From positions 1,640,501 through 1,704,500 of the forward strand of contig NZ_CP107942.1 of NCBI RefSeq assembly GCF_036053395.1: a DNA stretch of 64,000 nucleotides, written 5' to 3'. A model generated the notes under the pieces. That model saw only the letters and a program-made list of their open reading frames with translations. It was not told where the DNA came from and searched no databases. Source of the DNA: Actinoplanes sp. NBC_00393. Lineage in GTDB: Bacteria > Actinomycetota > Actinomycetes > Mycobacteriales > Micromonosporaceae. Position 1 is the stretch's first letter, and the number at the start of each line of letters is the position of its first letter. Of this stretch, positions 1-7,580 are shown in pieces. Position numbers and translations under genes: made by a program.

Positions 1-1232
1 GAGCGGCGCAGCAGTTCGGTTGCCAGGACCTCGTCGGCGACGGCGCGGCCCACGCTCAACCCGGCCTGGTTGCTGAATTCGAAGTGCTGGCCGCCGTACA
101 CCCGGGATCGGCCGGTCTCCGCGGCCGCGGCCGTGAAGCTCCGGTAGCTGCGCGCCGCGCCGCCGGGCGCCGAGTCGGTGACGTGACTGAACGGGATCGC
201 GTCGCGGCAGAAGAAGCCGGCCAGCACGGCCGCGCCGGCCCCGCTGTACGAACTGTGCCCGGACACGTACTCCGGTGTCCCGCCGACGCTGCCGGCCCGC
301 GCCGACCAGGCCGGATCCGGTACGGTGACCGGGTTGCCGTCGGTGTCTCCCTCGCGGATCGCGGTGGTCGGGCGCCAGTGACGGTACGCGTACTTGGTGC
401 CCACGGTCGCCACGGTCGTGTCCGCGAGCGACATGGACAGCAGCGCGGTGAGCCGGGCCTGTTCGGCGAGCGGCAGGTGCCGGTCGGCCGCGACGGTCAA
501 CCCGATGCGCAGCCATTCCCCGGGCGGCTGATCCGAACCGGCGGGCAGCGACCAGTACTGGTAGGTGGCGAGCAGTTCGGCGTCCGGCAGTGCGGCGTTG
601 CCCAGGACGGCGACCTCGGCGTACGCGGCAGCGTAGGGGAGGCTGGTCAGCGCCGGAGGTGGGCCGGGGATGTATCGCGCCGGGTCGGCCACCGCGAACG
701 GGCGTACGTTGCGGTATTGCGTGCCCGACCAGGCCGCCCGGAACACTCCGGGCCCGGTGCCGGCCGGCTGGGACTCGACCGGCGTGGAGCCGTCGCCGGT
801 CCGGGCCGTGACCACCGACTCGCCGACTTCGCGGCCCCACTCCGCGCCGCTGGTCACGCCGCCGTGCAGGCGGGCCAGGTCCGTGGCAAGCCGGGTGTCG
901 TAGTCGGCGGTGTGGGGCGGGACGAGACGTACCAGCACCGCGTGCGCGGCGGAGGCCGCGGCGGCCTGCGGATTGCCGCCCCGGGGTCCCGGCCCTGGGA
1001 CCAGCGCGTGGGTCCGCCCGCCGGCCAGTCCGTTCACGGCGTCGTAGATCGCGACGTTGACCATCGCGTAGAGACGGGCGGCGTCGGCGTCGGTGGCCCG
1101 GGCGGTGCGCACGGCGTCGAGCGCGAACCCGTTCCACACCCGTACGGCGTCGATGTCGGCGCGGACCGGTTCGGCGGTGACCACCGGCATGCCGATCAGC
1201 GTCAGTGCTGCGACGTACACCAGTTTGTTCAC
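1..1232 (-). CDS. Vanadium-dependent haloperoxidase (PAP2 superfamily), 3' end cut by window
   Basis: Secreted vanadate enzyme of the chloroperoxidase type, expected to oxidise halides with H2O2 outside the cell; the family also includes phosphatase-like members. The N-terminus reads VNKLVYVAALTLIGMPVVTA, a short signal peptide. All three vanadate-pocket motifs are present: KYAYRHWRP near residue 277 (K-x6-RP), YVSGHSS near 318 (the catalytic His in SGH), and SRVYGGQHF near 376 (R-x6-H). About 410 codons are visible and the gene runs off the left edge without a stop. The start is a GTG at 1232, chosen because it begins the hydrophobic signal. Natural substrate unknown. Confidence 0.88.
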   Translation of the reverse strand, partial: MNKLVYVAALTLIGMPVVTAEPVRADIDAVRVWNGFALDAVRTARATDADAARLYAMVNVAIYDAVNGLAGGRTHALVPGPGPRGGNPQAAAASAAHAVLVRLVPPHTADYDTRLATDLARLHGGVTSGAEWGREVGESVVTARTGDGSTPVESQPAGTGPGVFRAAWSGTQYRNVRPFAVADPARYIPGPPPALTSLPYAAAYAEVAVLGNAALPDAELLATYQYWSLPAGSDQPPGEWLRIGLTVAADRHLPLAEQARLTALLSMSLADTTVATVGTKYAYRHWRPTTAIREGDTDGNPVTVPDPAWSARAGSVGGTPEYVSGHSSYSGAGAAVLAGFFCRDAIPFSHVTDSAPGGAARSYRSFTAAAAETGRSRVYGGQHFEFSNQAGLSVGRAVADEVLATELLRR

Positions 1233-1291
1233 CGTCCCACCCTGCGCCCGCTAGGCATCAGGTGCTGTCGATGGGTCGTTGATCGGACGCT

Positions 1292-1882
1292 TCAGCGTGG
1301 TCCGGGCGCCGGCCGTTGCGGCGGTCCGCCACCGATGGACTTGCCCTCGAATCCGATCACCCGGCCACCGGCGGTGACCTCATCGACATCGAGGTCGACG
1401 TTGACCCGGCCGCCGGCCCCCACGTGATCGATGCGTGCCGCGACCAGGTGTCCCTCGACCCGTTTCGCGGTCGCGACGACGTCCACCTGGCTGCCGGACG
1501 GCTCGCGCTCCTCTCCACGGAACGTGATCCGCTGCTGATAGGCCAGCTCGAGCAGACCGCGCAGCGCCTCAACCTTGGCGACCAGCTCGGCGCTGGCCGG
1601 ATCGACCTCGCGGTTGCCGTTGGTGTACGAGACCAGGCCCTCCTGGAGGGTGATCAACTCTTCGCTGCGCTCGTCGACGACCTTCTCGTCGACCGGCAGC
1701 GGTTGCAGCTGACCGGCCAGCACCGGGTCGGACACCGCGGGCGTGAGCAGTGGCTCCTTCGCCGCCGCTTTCTTCCGTTCGCGGCGGATTTTGATCAGCT
1801 CGCCCGCCTGGTTGTAGAGAAAGGCTATGCCCTGGGTCAGCGCGACCGTGCCCAGCACCGCCCACGTCACCGGTTCCGCCAT
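1292..1882 (-). CDS. Membrane-anchored protein of unknown function
   Basis: 196-residue protein not recognised. It begins MAEPVTWAVLGTVALTQGIA, a single N-terminal membrane segment, followed by a basic stretch (KIRRERKKAAAK) and a mixed cytosolic or extracytosolic region with a possible short coiled coil around residues 60-100. The C-terminus is Gly/Pro/Arg-rich. The ATG at 1882 is preceded by GGGAGGCGCA, a good ribosome-binding site; longer in-frame extensions upstream lack one. It stands alone between the haloperoxidase and the divergent cyclodeaminase gene. A nucleotide or effector-associated membrane domain is possible, but nothing in the sequence proves it. Confidence 0.65.
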   Translation of the reverse strand: MAEPVTWAVLGTVALTQGIAFLYNQAGELIKIRRERKKAAAKEPLLTPAVSDPVLAGQLQPLPVDEKVVDERSEELITLQEGLVSYTNGNREVDPASAELVAKVEALRGLLELAYQQRITFRGEEREPSGSQVDVVATAKRVEGHLVAARIDHVGAGGRVNVDLDVDEVTAGGRVIGFEGKSIGGGPPQRPAPGPR

Positions 1883-2042
1883 TGCGCCTCCCGAACGCCG
1901 GACTGCCGAGGACGGTACGCCCGCCCGAGCACCGTCTGTGTCGGCTCGCTGACAGCGGTCACTCTCGCGTGCGGGGTGCGGCTCACGTCGTACCGTGCTG
2001 GGGGTTGATGTCGCCGCATGCGGCGAGGAAGGAGGCGCGCTG

Positions 2043-2996
2043 ATGATCGTGCTGGACGGGCCCGACGCCCGGGCGGCGCTGCCGATGGCGGCAGCGATCG
2101 GTGCCGCGCGCGAAGCCATGCGGGCGACCGCCGGTGAGCACCTGCGCCAGCCGTTGCGTACGGTGATCGATGCTGGTCAGGCCGGGTTTCTCGGGGCCAT
2201 GCCGGTGTGCCTGGCCGACCCGGCGGAGGCGCTGTTCGGCGTCAAGACGATCGTGGTGAAGCCCGGCAATCCGGCCCGCGGCCTGCCGACGCACAACGGG
2301 CTCGTGCTGCTCTTCGACGGTGACACCGGCCTGCCGGCGGCCGCCGTGGACGCGGCCGTGATCACCGAGATCCGCACGGCGGCGGTCTCGGCGGTGGCCA
2401 CCGACGCGCTGGCGCGCCCCGGCGCGGCCACCCTGGCGATCATCGGCACCGGCGCGCAGGCGCGCACGCATCTGGAGGCGATGCTTGCGGTCCGGCAGAT
2501 CTCAGCGGTACGGATCTGCGGCCGTACGCCTTCCCGCGTGACCGATTTCGTCCAGTGGGCGAGCGGCCACTTCGACGTGCCGGTGACCGCAGCCTCCTCC
2601 CCGGGCGACGCCGACCTCATCTGCACGGTGACCGCCTCGCCGTCACCGGTGCTGCCAGATGCCCGACCCGGCGCCCACATCAATGCCGTCGGCGCCAGTC
2701 GGCCGGGTGCCCGCGAGCTGTCACCCGACCTGGTCGCGCGCTGCCGAATCATCGTCGACAGCCGCGAGTCCGCTCTCGCGGAGGCCGAGGACCTGATCAT
2801 CTCCGGCGGCCAACGGGCGCCGATCGCCGCCTCACTGGGCGAGGTGCTGCTCGGAACCCCGGGGCGCACTTCGCCGGCGGACATCACCCTGTTCAAATCG
2901 GTAGGCCTGGCAGTACAGGACCTGTTCGCCGCCCGCGCCGCCGTGCGCAACGCTCTCTCCGCCGGCATCGGCACCCAGGTCCCCCTACGCAGCTGA
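2043..2996 (+). CDS. Ornithine cyclodeaminase / mu-crystallin family protein
   Basis: 317-residue NAD(P)-binding protein of the OCD/mu-crystallin family, which includes ornithine cyclodeaminase, alanine dehydrogenase and ketimine reductase. Family features visible are the substrate-side stretch FGVKTIVVKPGNPARGLPTHNG, the TEIRTAAVSAVATDALA helix, the Rossmann motif IIGTGAQARTHLEAM (near residue 135) and the C-terminal FKSVGLAVQDLFAA. The start at ATG 2043 follows GGAGG with 7-base spacing; an upstream in-frame ATG at 1995 lacks a site. The stop codon lies inside the first copy of the downstream 62-bp repeat array. Exact substrate cannot be told. Confidence 0.85.
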   Translation: MIVLDGPDARAALPMAAAIGAAREAMRATAGEHLRQPLRTVIDAGQAGFLGAMPVCLADPAEALFGVKTIVVKPGNPARGLPTHNGLVLLFDGDTGLPAAAVDAAVITEIRTAAVSAVATDALARPGAATLAIIGTGAQARTHLEAMLAVRQISAVRICGRTPSRVTDFVQWASGHFDVPVTAASSPGDADLICTVTASPSPVLPDARPGAHINAVGASRPGARELSPDLVARCRIIVDSRESALAEAEDLIISGGQRAPIAASLGEVLLGTPGRTSPADITLFKSVGLAVQDLFAARAAVRNALSAGIGTQVPLRS

Positions 2997-3360
2997 CTCC
3001 CAGCGCTGCCTCCCGCCCCCGGATGCAGCCGTGCGCGTCAGCCGGCCAAACAGGCTGACGGCCAGCGCTGCCTCCCGGCCCGGAATACAGCCGTGCGCGT
3101 CAGCCGGCCGGGCGAGCTGACGGCCAGTGCTGCCTCCCGGCCCGGGTTGCAGCCGTGCGCGTCAGCCGGCCGGGCGAGCTGACGGCCAGTGCTGCCTCCC
3201 GGCCCGGGTTGCAGCCGTGCGCGTCAGCCGACCGGGCGAGCTGACGGCCAGTGCTGCCTCCAAGCCCGGGATGCAACCGTGCGCGTCAGCCGGCCGGGTG
3301 GGCTGACAGCGAGTGCTGCTTCGCGGCGCGGGATGCAGCCGTGTGCGTCAGCCGGCCAGA
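2993..3360 (+). repeat. Tandem array A: six copies of a 62-bp palindromic element
   Basis: Copies begin at 2993, 3055, 3117, 3179, 3241 and 3303, exactly 62 bp apart. Each begins with CTGACGGCCAGTGCTGCC, passes a C/G-rich loop and ends with GCAGCCGTGCGCGTCAGC, so the outer GCTGACG/CGTCAGC and inner GCTGC/GCAGC segments pair into an imperfect hairpin. First and last copies are the most diverged. The first copy includes the stop codon of the cyclodeaminase gene. The array fills the whole gap to the TetR promoter. Related arrays occur at 18662-19273 and 45314-45743. Confidence 0.9.
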
Positions 3361-3364
3361 GTTA

Positions 3365-3380
3365 GTAAACGGTTGTTTAC
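3365..3380. promoter_or_regulatory. Palindromic operator upstream of TetR gene
   Basis: GTAAAC-GGTT-GTTTAC is a perfect 6-bp inverted repeat 31 bp before the TetR start, in AT-richer sequence than its surroundings. Its position suits autorepression by the TetR protein; this is inferred from position and symmetry. Confidence 0.65.
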
Positions 3381-3411
3381 GTTACGTGCTGTGATCGCTA
3401 AGGTAGGGGGC

Positions 3412-3993
3412 ATGTCTGTGGAACCGCGCCGCCGCGATGCTGCCGCCACCCGGCAGGCGCTGCTCACCGCTGCCCGGCGCCGGTTCGCCGCCGACGGCTA
3501 CACCGCCACCTCGGTGCGCGACATCGCGACCGAGGCCGGCGTCAACGTGGCGTTGATCAGCCGCTACTTCGAGTCCAAGGAGGGCCTGTTCCGCGCCTGC
3601 CTGCGTGGCACCGTCGACGAGCTCAAGCGCAGCGTCTTCGAGGACATGCCGCTGGCCGATGCGCCCCGGCTGATCGCCGAGCGGCTGGCCGGCCAACCCT
3701 CCAAGGAGCCGAACCAACTGCTGCTCCTGCTGCGCTCCTCCGGCGAAGCGAACGCCGACCGGATCCGCCTGGACGTCCTGAACTCGCTGGCCCGCCGGCT
3801 CGCCACGGCCGCCGGGAGCAGCCCCGACGACGAGAGCGTCATGCTCAACGCCCAGGTCGTGCTCTCGACTGCGCTGGGCATCGTGATTCTGCGTTCGGCC
3901 GGGCTGCAGCCGCTCACCGCCGCCGGCCCCGAGGAGCTCGCCGATCCGCTACGTAAGGTGATCGAGGCGATGTTGGGGTCAGCGCGGGGCTAG
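3412..3993 (+). CDS. TetR family transcriptional regulator
   Basis: 193-residue regulator. The N-terminal helix-turn-helix is visible at about residues 14-56: RQALLTAARRRFAADGYTAT, SVRDIATEAGVNVALISRYF, then ESKEGLFRACL. The C-terminal ligand domain is unremarkable and gives no ligand clue. ATG 3412 follows AAGGTAGGGGGC, a plausible ribosome-binding site; an in-frame upstream start would place coding sequence across the palindrome at 3365-3380, so it was not used. Its 3' end overlaps the convergent membrane gene by 15 bp. Likely controls itself; other targets unknown. Confidence 0.85.
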   Translation: MSVEPRRRDAAATRQALLTAARRRFAADGYTATSVRDIATEAGVNVALISRYFESKEGLFRACLRGTVDELKRSVFEDMPLADAPRLIAERLAGQPSKEPNQLLLLLRSSGEANADRIRLDVLNSLARRLATAAGSSPDDESVMLNAQVVLSTALGIVILRSAGLQPLTAAGPEELADPLRKVIEAMLGSARG

Positions 3994-4914
3994 GTTCTTC
4001 GGCGGCGGGATCACCTCGAGGCGGATGCCGCTGTCGTAGGCGACGACCAGGGTGCGCCCGTCACGGGTCCACCGCTGCGGCACCAGGAACAGCCGGCCGC
4101 CGGATTCGAGGACCAGGCGCAGGCCGCGGTAGCGGTACGCGTACCCGTCCTCGCCCGGATCCGGCAGTTTCTCCTCGACCACGCCGGCCGGCAGCCCGGC
4201 GAGACGTTGCCGGGTGTCGAGGACCACGGCGTACGCGCCGCCGCGATCCGTCGCCTCCTGGTAGCTGCGGGTCAGCCCGAGGAAGAATGCCACCCGGTTG
4301 GTCGCCCAGAACAGCCCGGCCAGCGCCAGCACCACGACTGCGGCGATCATCGCCCGGCGCAGCCGGGCCGAATGATCGGCCGCATACCAGCGATGCAGCC
4401 TGCTGTCCGGGTCGCGGCTGAGCACACGAGCGACAATCCAGGCAGCGTACGCCAGCAGCGCCGGCCCCACAGCCAGAGCGAGCGGTGTCGTCGCCGTCGT
4501 CTCCCGCTCGTAGACCCGCGACGACAGCAGGCCCAGGACCGCGCGGGCGGTGAGCAGCACCCCGACGAGCGTCACCCCGGCGGCGGTCAGCAATCCGGCC
4601 TGTGCCCGGGACGGGTCGGCAAGCAACCAGGTGACCGTGGAGTGGCCGAGCAGGACCAGCAGGACCGCGATCAGCAGCACCGCGAGCGGGCCGAAGATCG
4701 CCTCGGTGCCGTACAGGACGAGGTCCTGCGTGGAGAGGTCGGCGAGTCCGAGCTGGATGCCGTAGTACGCCAGCCGCCCGTCGGTGTAGACCGCCCCGAA
4801 GTAGATCAGCAGCGCAGTGATCACCGTGGTCGGCGCCAGGAAGTTGGCGATCTCGGCGAGGCGGGCGCCGAGGGTGCGCTGCACGGGAGCGGCATCCTCC
4901 GGCGGGGCGGTCAT
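3979..4914 (-). CDS. Multi-pass membrane protein of unknown function
   Basis: 311-residue integral membrane protein. Hydrophobic segments are seen at about residues 28-45, 70-92, 107-128, 145-163 and 190-210, with a C-terminal soluble domain of roughly 95 residues ending RLEVIPPPKNLAPR. No family recognised. The ATG at 4914 overlaps the stop of the preceding gene in an ATGA, so the two are translationally coupled and probably act together. The 3' end overlaps the convergent TetR gene. Longer reading-frame extension upstream is simply the antisense of the neighbour. Confidence 0.75.
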   Translation of the reverse strand: MTAPPEDAAPVQRTLGARLAEIANFLAPTTVITALLIYFGAVYTDGRLAYYGIQLGLADLSTQDLVLYGTEAIFGPLAVLLIAVLLVLLGHSTVTWLLADPSRAQAGLLTAAGVTLVGVLLTARAVLGLLSSRVYERETTATTPLALAVGPALLAYAAWIVARVLSRDPDSRLHRWYAADHSARLRRAMIAAVVVLALAGLFWATNRVAFFLGLTRSYQEATDRGGAYAVVLDTRQRLAGLPAGVVEEKLPDPGEDGYAYRYRGLRLVLESGGRLFLVPQRWTRDGRTLVVAYDSGIRLEVIPPPKNLAPR

Positions 4915-5777
4915 GTCTCGGGTGACGGAGACGCCGACGCCGAGGCGGACGCGGAAACCGACGCGGACGCCGAGGGGGAGGGCGACGACTTCTCCGCCTC
5001 CGACTTGCCGTACACGACGAGCACCTCGGTCGTCGCCTTCCACTCGACCGGCACGGGCCGGCTCCCGGACGGCTTCTCCCGGGCGACGCTCTCCTCCGAG
5101 CAGGGCGCCCCGTTCGCCGACTCGCAGACGCCGCCGAACACAACCGTCACCCGCGCCTCGTACTTCTTGGGCTCGCCCTCGTTCTCGCCGTCGCCCCGCC
5201 GCAGCTCCTTCTCGAGCTGCACACCGGTGTAACAGCCCTCGCTGGTGTCGAGCCGGGTCGCCGTCGAGCACGGCTTCGACCCGGACGGCAGCTCGGGGTT
5301 GGTGCTCAGCGGACAGTGTCCCGCCGCGCGATACAACCCGTCGTCGGCCCCGTTCAGGAAGACCTTCTTCACCTTCATGGTGACGCTGAACTGGTTGACG
5401 AAGAACCGGCAGGAGTCCTCCATCGCGCCGCCACCCTGCGGCCCGTTGACCCGGACCGTCTTCGCCGGCCGGGGCGCCTCATTGTTGTCGTCGGTGGTCC
5501 CGGGCTCCTCGCCACCCTCACCGCTGTCCGGCTGCCCGGTATCGGTATCGGTATCGGACTCGGAGTCAGGAAGTGCGAGATCGTCCTGCGGAACACTGCC
5601 GTCGGCCGTATCCGAACCGGAGTCAGACGAGGATGAAGAGGAAGACGTTGACGTGTCGGCGCTGGTCGATGTGGGGTCGTCGGCGGCCGCGGTACGCACC
5701 AGCCAGCCCACACCCAGCGCGAAGATGAGGGCGAACGCCGCCACGACGGCCACCAGCACCCGACGATTCGCGAACAT
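4911..5777 (-). CDS. Membrane-anchored extracytoplasmic protein with Ser/Asp-rich linker
   Basis: 288 residues. MFANRRVLVAVVAAFALIFA begins an N-terminal membrane anchor ending near residue 28. A low-complexity Ser/Thr/Asp/Gly region (about 35-100) follows. A folded domain with at least six cysteines (about 105-250) is next, and the tail is a run of Ser-Pro and Ser-Ala repeats. The layout suits an exported protein with disulfides held off the membrane by a flexible stalk. It is first in a two-gene coupled unit with the multi-pass protein at 3979-4914. The repeated SASAS tail is unusual because it sits at the extreme C-terminus rather than between domains. Function unknown. Confidence 0.75.
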   Translation of the reverse strand: MFANRRVLVAVVAAFALIFALGVGWLVRTAAADDPTSTSADTSTSSSSSSSDSGSDTADGSVPQDDLALPDSESDTDTDTGQPDSGEGGEEPGTTDDNNEAPRPAKTVRVNGPQGGGAMEDSCRFFVNQFSVTMKVKKVFLNGADDGLYRAAGHCPLSTNPELPSGSKPCSTATRLDTSEGCYTGVQLEKELRRGDGENEGEPKKYEARVTVVFGGVCESANGAPCSEESVAREKPSGSRPVPVEWKATTEVLVVYGKSEAEKSSPSPSASASVSASASASASPSPET

Positions 5778-5902
5778 GGCCGCCCCCTCTCGTCAAGCCC
5801 GGGCGTCCTGTCACTTTCTGGGTAGCACGGGGGCAGCCCGGCACCAACCGGGTTTTCGGCGTACCACCGATCGGCTGTTCGACCCGCCCAGCGGGCCCCG
5901 AT

Positions 5903-6235
5903 CTAGGCCGTCTTCGCGACGGTGAGCAGAACGACGCTGTCCTGCAGGGCGTCGAGACTGTGCCGGGCATCCGGGATGACGAGCAGTTCGCCGGTCGAGG
6001 CGTCGGCGCTGTCGGCGCCGGCCACCAGCCGGACCCGGCCGCGCAGCACCTGCAGGGTCGCCTCGCCCGGGCTCTCGTGTTCGTCGAGCTGCTGCCCGGC
6101 GGCCAGGGCGATCAGCGTCTGGCGCAGGGTGGCGGCGTGCCCGCCGAGGACGGTGTGTGCGCTGCGCCCGCCGGATGCGGTCCGGGCGGCGGCGAGGTGC
6201 TGCTCGGTCAGTTCGGCGAGCGAGGTCTTCTCCAT
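5903..6235 (-). CDS. Small cupin-fold protein at the end of the nar operon
   Basis: 110 residues forming a single cupin barrel: LDEHESPGEATLQVLRGRV (first cupin motif, with H and E ligands) and PDARHSLDALQDSVVLLTV (second motif, His). Such proteins bind a metal or small molecule; the reaction is not known. ATG 6235 follows GGAAGGACGATC. It begins 20 bp after narI and points the same way, so it is probably the last gene of the nitrate reductase operon, which hints at a role in nitrate or nitrite stress or reductase maturation. That role is inference. Confidence 0.82.
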   Translation of the reverse strand: MEKTSLAELTEQHLAAARTASGGRSAHTVLGGHAATLRQTLIALAAGQQLDEHESPGEATLQVLRGRVRLVAGADSADASTGELLVIPDARHSLDALQDSVVLLTVAKTA

Positions 6236-6255
6236 GATCGTCCTTCCGGGGGTTC

Positions 6256-6996
6256 TCAGCGGCGCGAGGCGGGCGCCCGGGGCGGGCCTTCCCAGCCGGG
6301 GCGGTCCGGGCGCAGGCCGCCGCGGGTGTCGCGGTAGCGGTAGACGACGTACGGGCGGGTCAGATAGCCGACCGGGGCGCTGAAGGCGTGGACGAGCCGG
6401 GTGAACGGCCAGAAGGCGAACAGCACGAACGCCGCGATGATGTGAATTTTGAAGGTGGCCGGCACCGCGGCCATCAGCTCGGCGTCCGGCTGGAAGTAGA
6501 ACAGCGAGCGCAGCCACGGGGAGACGGTTTCGCGGTAGTCGTAGCCGTCCCCGGCGATATTCGCCCGCACGGTGGCCCAGAGGCCGCAGAGGATGACGCC
6601 GGCCAGTACGACGTACATCGCCTTGTCATTCTTGGTGGTGGCAGCGAAGACCGGGCCGGTCAGCCGGCGCCGGAGGATGAGGATGGCCATGCCGATCAGG
6701 GTGCACAGCCCGGCCACGGTGCCGACGAAGACCGCCATCAGGTGGTATGCGTGCTCGGTGATCCCCACCGCCTCGGTCCACGACTTGGGGATGAGCAGCC
6801 CGATGACGTGCCCGATCAGCACGAACAGCACCCCGAAGTGGAACATCGGGCTGCCCCAGCGCAGATAGTTGGACTCGTAGAGCTGGGAGGAGCGGGTGGT
6901 CCAGCCGAACTTGTCGTAGCGGTATCGCCAGACGGTCCCGCCGATCAGGACCGCGATAGCCAGGTACGGGAAGATCACCCAGAGGAAGGTGTTCAT
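6256..6996 (-). CDS. narI: Respiratory nitrate reductase gamma subunit (cytochrome b)
   Basis: 246-residue membrane subunit that takes electrons from quinol and passes them through two b hemes to NarH. Five membrane segments are visible, starting MNTFLWVIFPYLAIAVLIGG. Candidate heme-ligand histidines lie in segment 2 (FHFGVLFVLIGHVIGLL, near residues 53-64) and in the last segment (FKIHIIAAFVLFAFWPFTRLVHAF). The ATG at 6996 overlaps the narJ stop by 4 bp (ATGA). Length is normal for NarI, with a slightly long Arg/Pro-rich C-terminal tail. Confidence 0.96.
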   Translation of the reverse strand: MNTFLWVIFPYLAIAVLIGGTVWRYRYDKFGWTTRSSQLYESNYLRWGSPMFHFGVLFVLIGHVIGLLIPKSWTEAVGITEHAYHLMAVFVGTVAGLCTLIGMAILILRRRLTGPVFAATTKNDKAMYVVLAGVILCGLWATVRANIAGDGYDYRETVSPWLRSLFYFQPDAELMAAVPATFKIHIIAAFVLFAFWPFTRLVHAFSAPVGYLTRPYVVYRYRDTRGGLRPDRPGWEGPPRAPASRR

Positions 6997-7580
6997 CGGA
7001 CGCTCCCGAAAGGTTGCAGGCCGACCTGCTCGGCGGGCGGGCCGGTGCGGGCCAGATGGGCGGCGGCGGAGAGATCGCGGGAACTCGGCGCCGGGAGCAG
7101 CCGCCGGACTGCCTCGACCGCGTGCCGGTACACCGACCGGTCCCTGTCCAGGGACTGCACGAGCAGGTCGAGGCCGACCCGGTTGTCCCGCAGCAGCCGC
7201 CACCCGGAATCGTCGGCGGCCGCGAGGTCGAGGACTGCGGGCAGGTAGTCGGGCAGTTCCCCGCCGACCACCTCGAAGCCGGCGGCCTTGAACGTTCCGG
7301 CGAAGCCGGCCAGGGCCTCGCCGCGTTTGCGGGTGTCGCCGCAGGTGTAGTAGGTCAGGTGCAGGCAGCAGCGGCGGCGGAAGTCGAAGAGGTCGACGTA
7401 CTCGCGGCGCAGCCGGCCGATCTCGGTGCCGGCCCGGTGCTCGGCGACCGGGCGCAACTGCTCGGCGACGTCGGCCGGCATGCCGGGCAGCGCGTCGACC
7501 ACCAGCGGCAGGGCGTCCATCACGCCGTCGTCGGGGTAGCGCAGCAGCAGCGAGGCGGCCCGGGCGGCGACGGCGATCAT
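6993..7580 (-). CDS. narJ: Nitrate reductase molybdenum cofactor assembly chaperone
   Basis: 195-residue TorD/NarJ-family chaperone that binds apo-NarG and allows cofactor insertion before membrane docking; it is not part of the final enzyme. Family features include SLLLRYPDDGVMDALP near the start and YVDLFDFRRRCCLHLTYYTCGDTRKRG in the middle, typical of NarJ. Start ATG 7580 overlaps narH by 4 bp and the stop overlaps narI by 4 bp, so all three are translationally coupled. Confidence 0.95.
   Translation of the reverse strand: MIAVAARAASLLLRYPDDGVMDALPLVVDALPGMPADVAEQLRPVAEHRAGTEIGRLRREYVDLFDFRRRCCLHLTYYTCGDTRKRGEALAGFAGTFKAAGFEVVGGELPDYLPAVLDLAAADDSGWRLLRDNRVGLDLLVQSLDRDRSVYRHAVEAVRRLLPAPSSRDLSAAAHLARTGPPAEQVGLQPFGSVR

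Noticed and set aside
2993..3360. CRISPR array
   Set aside because: The whole 62-bp unit is conserved, with no unique spacers, and there are no cas genes. The same holds for the arrays at 18662 and 45314.
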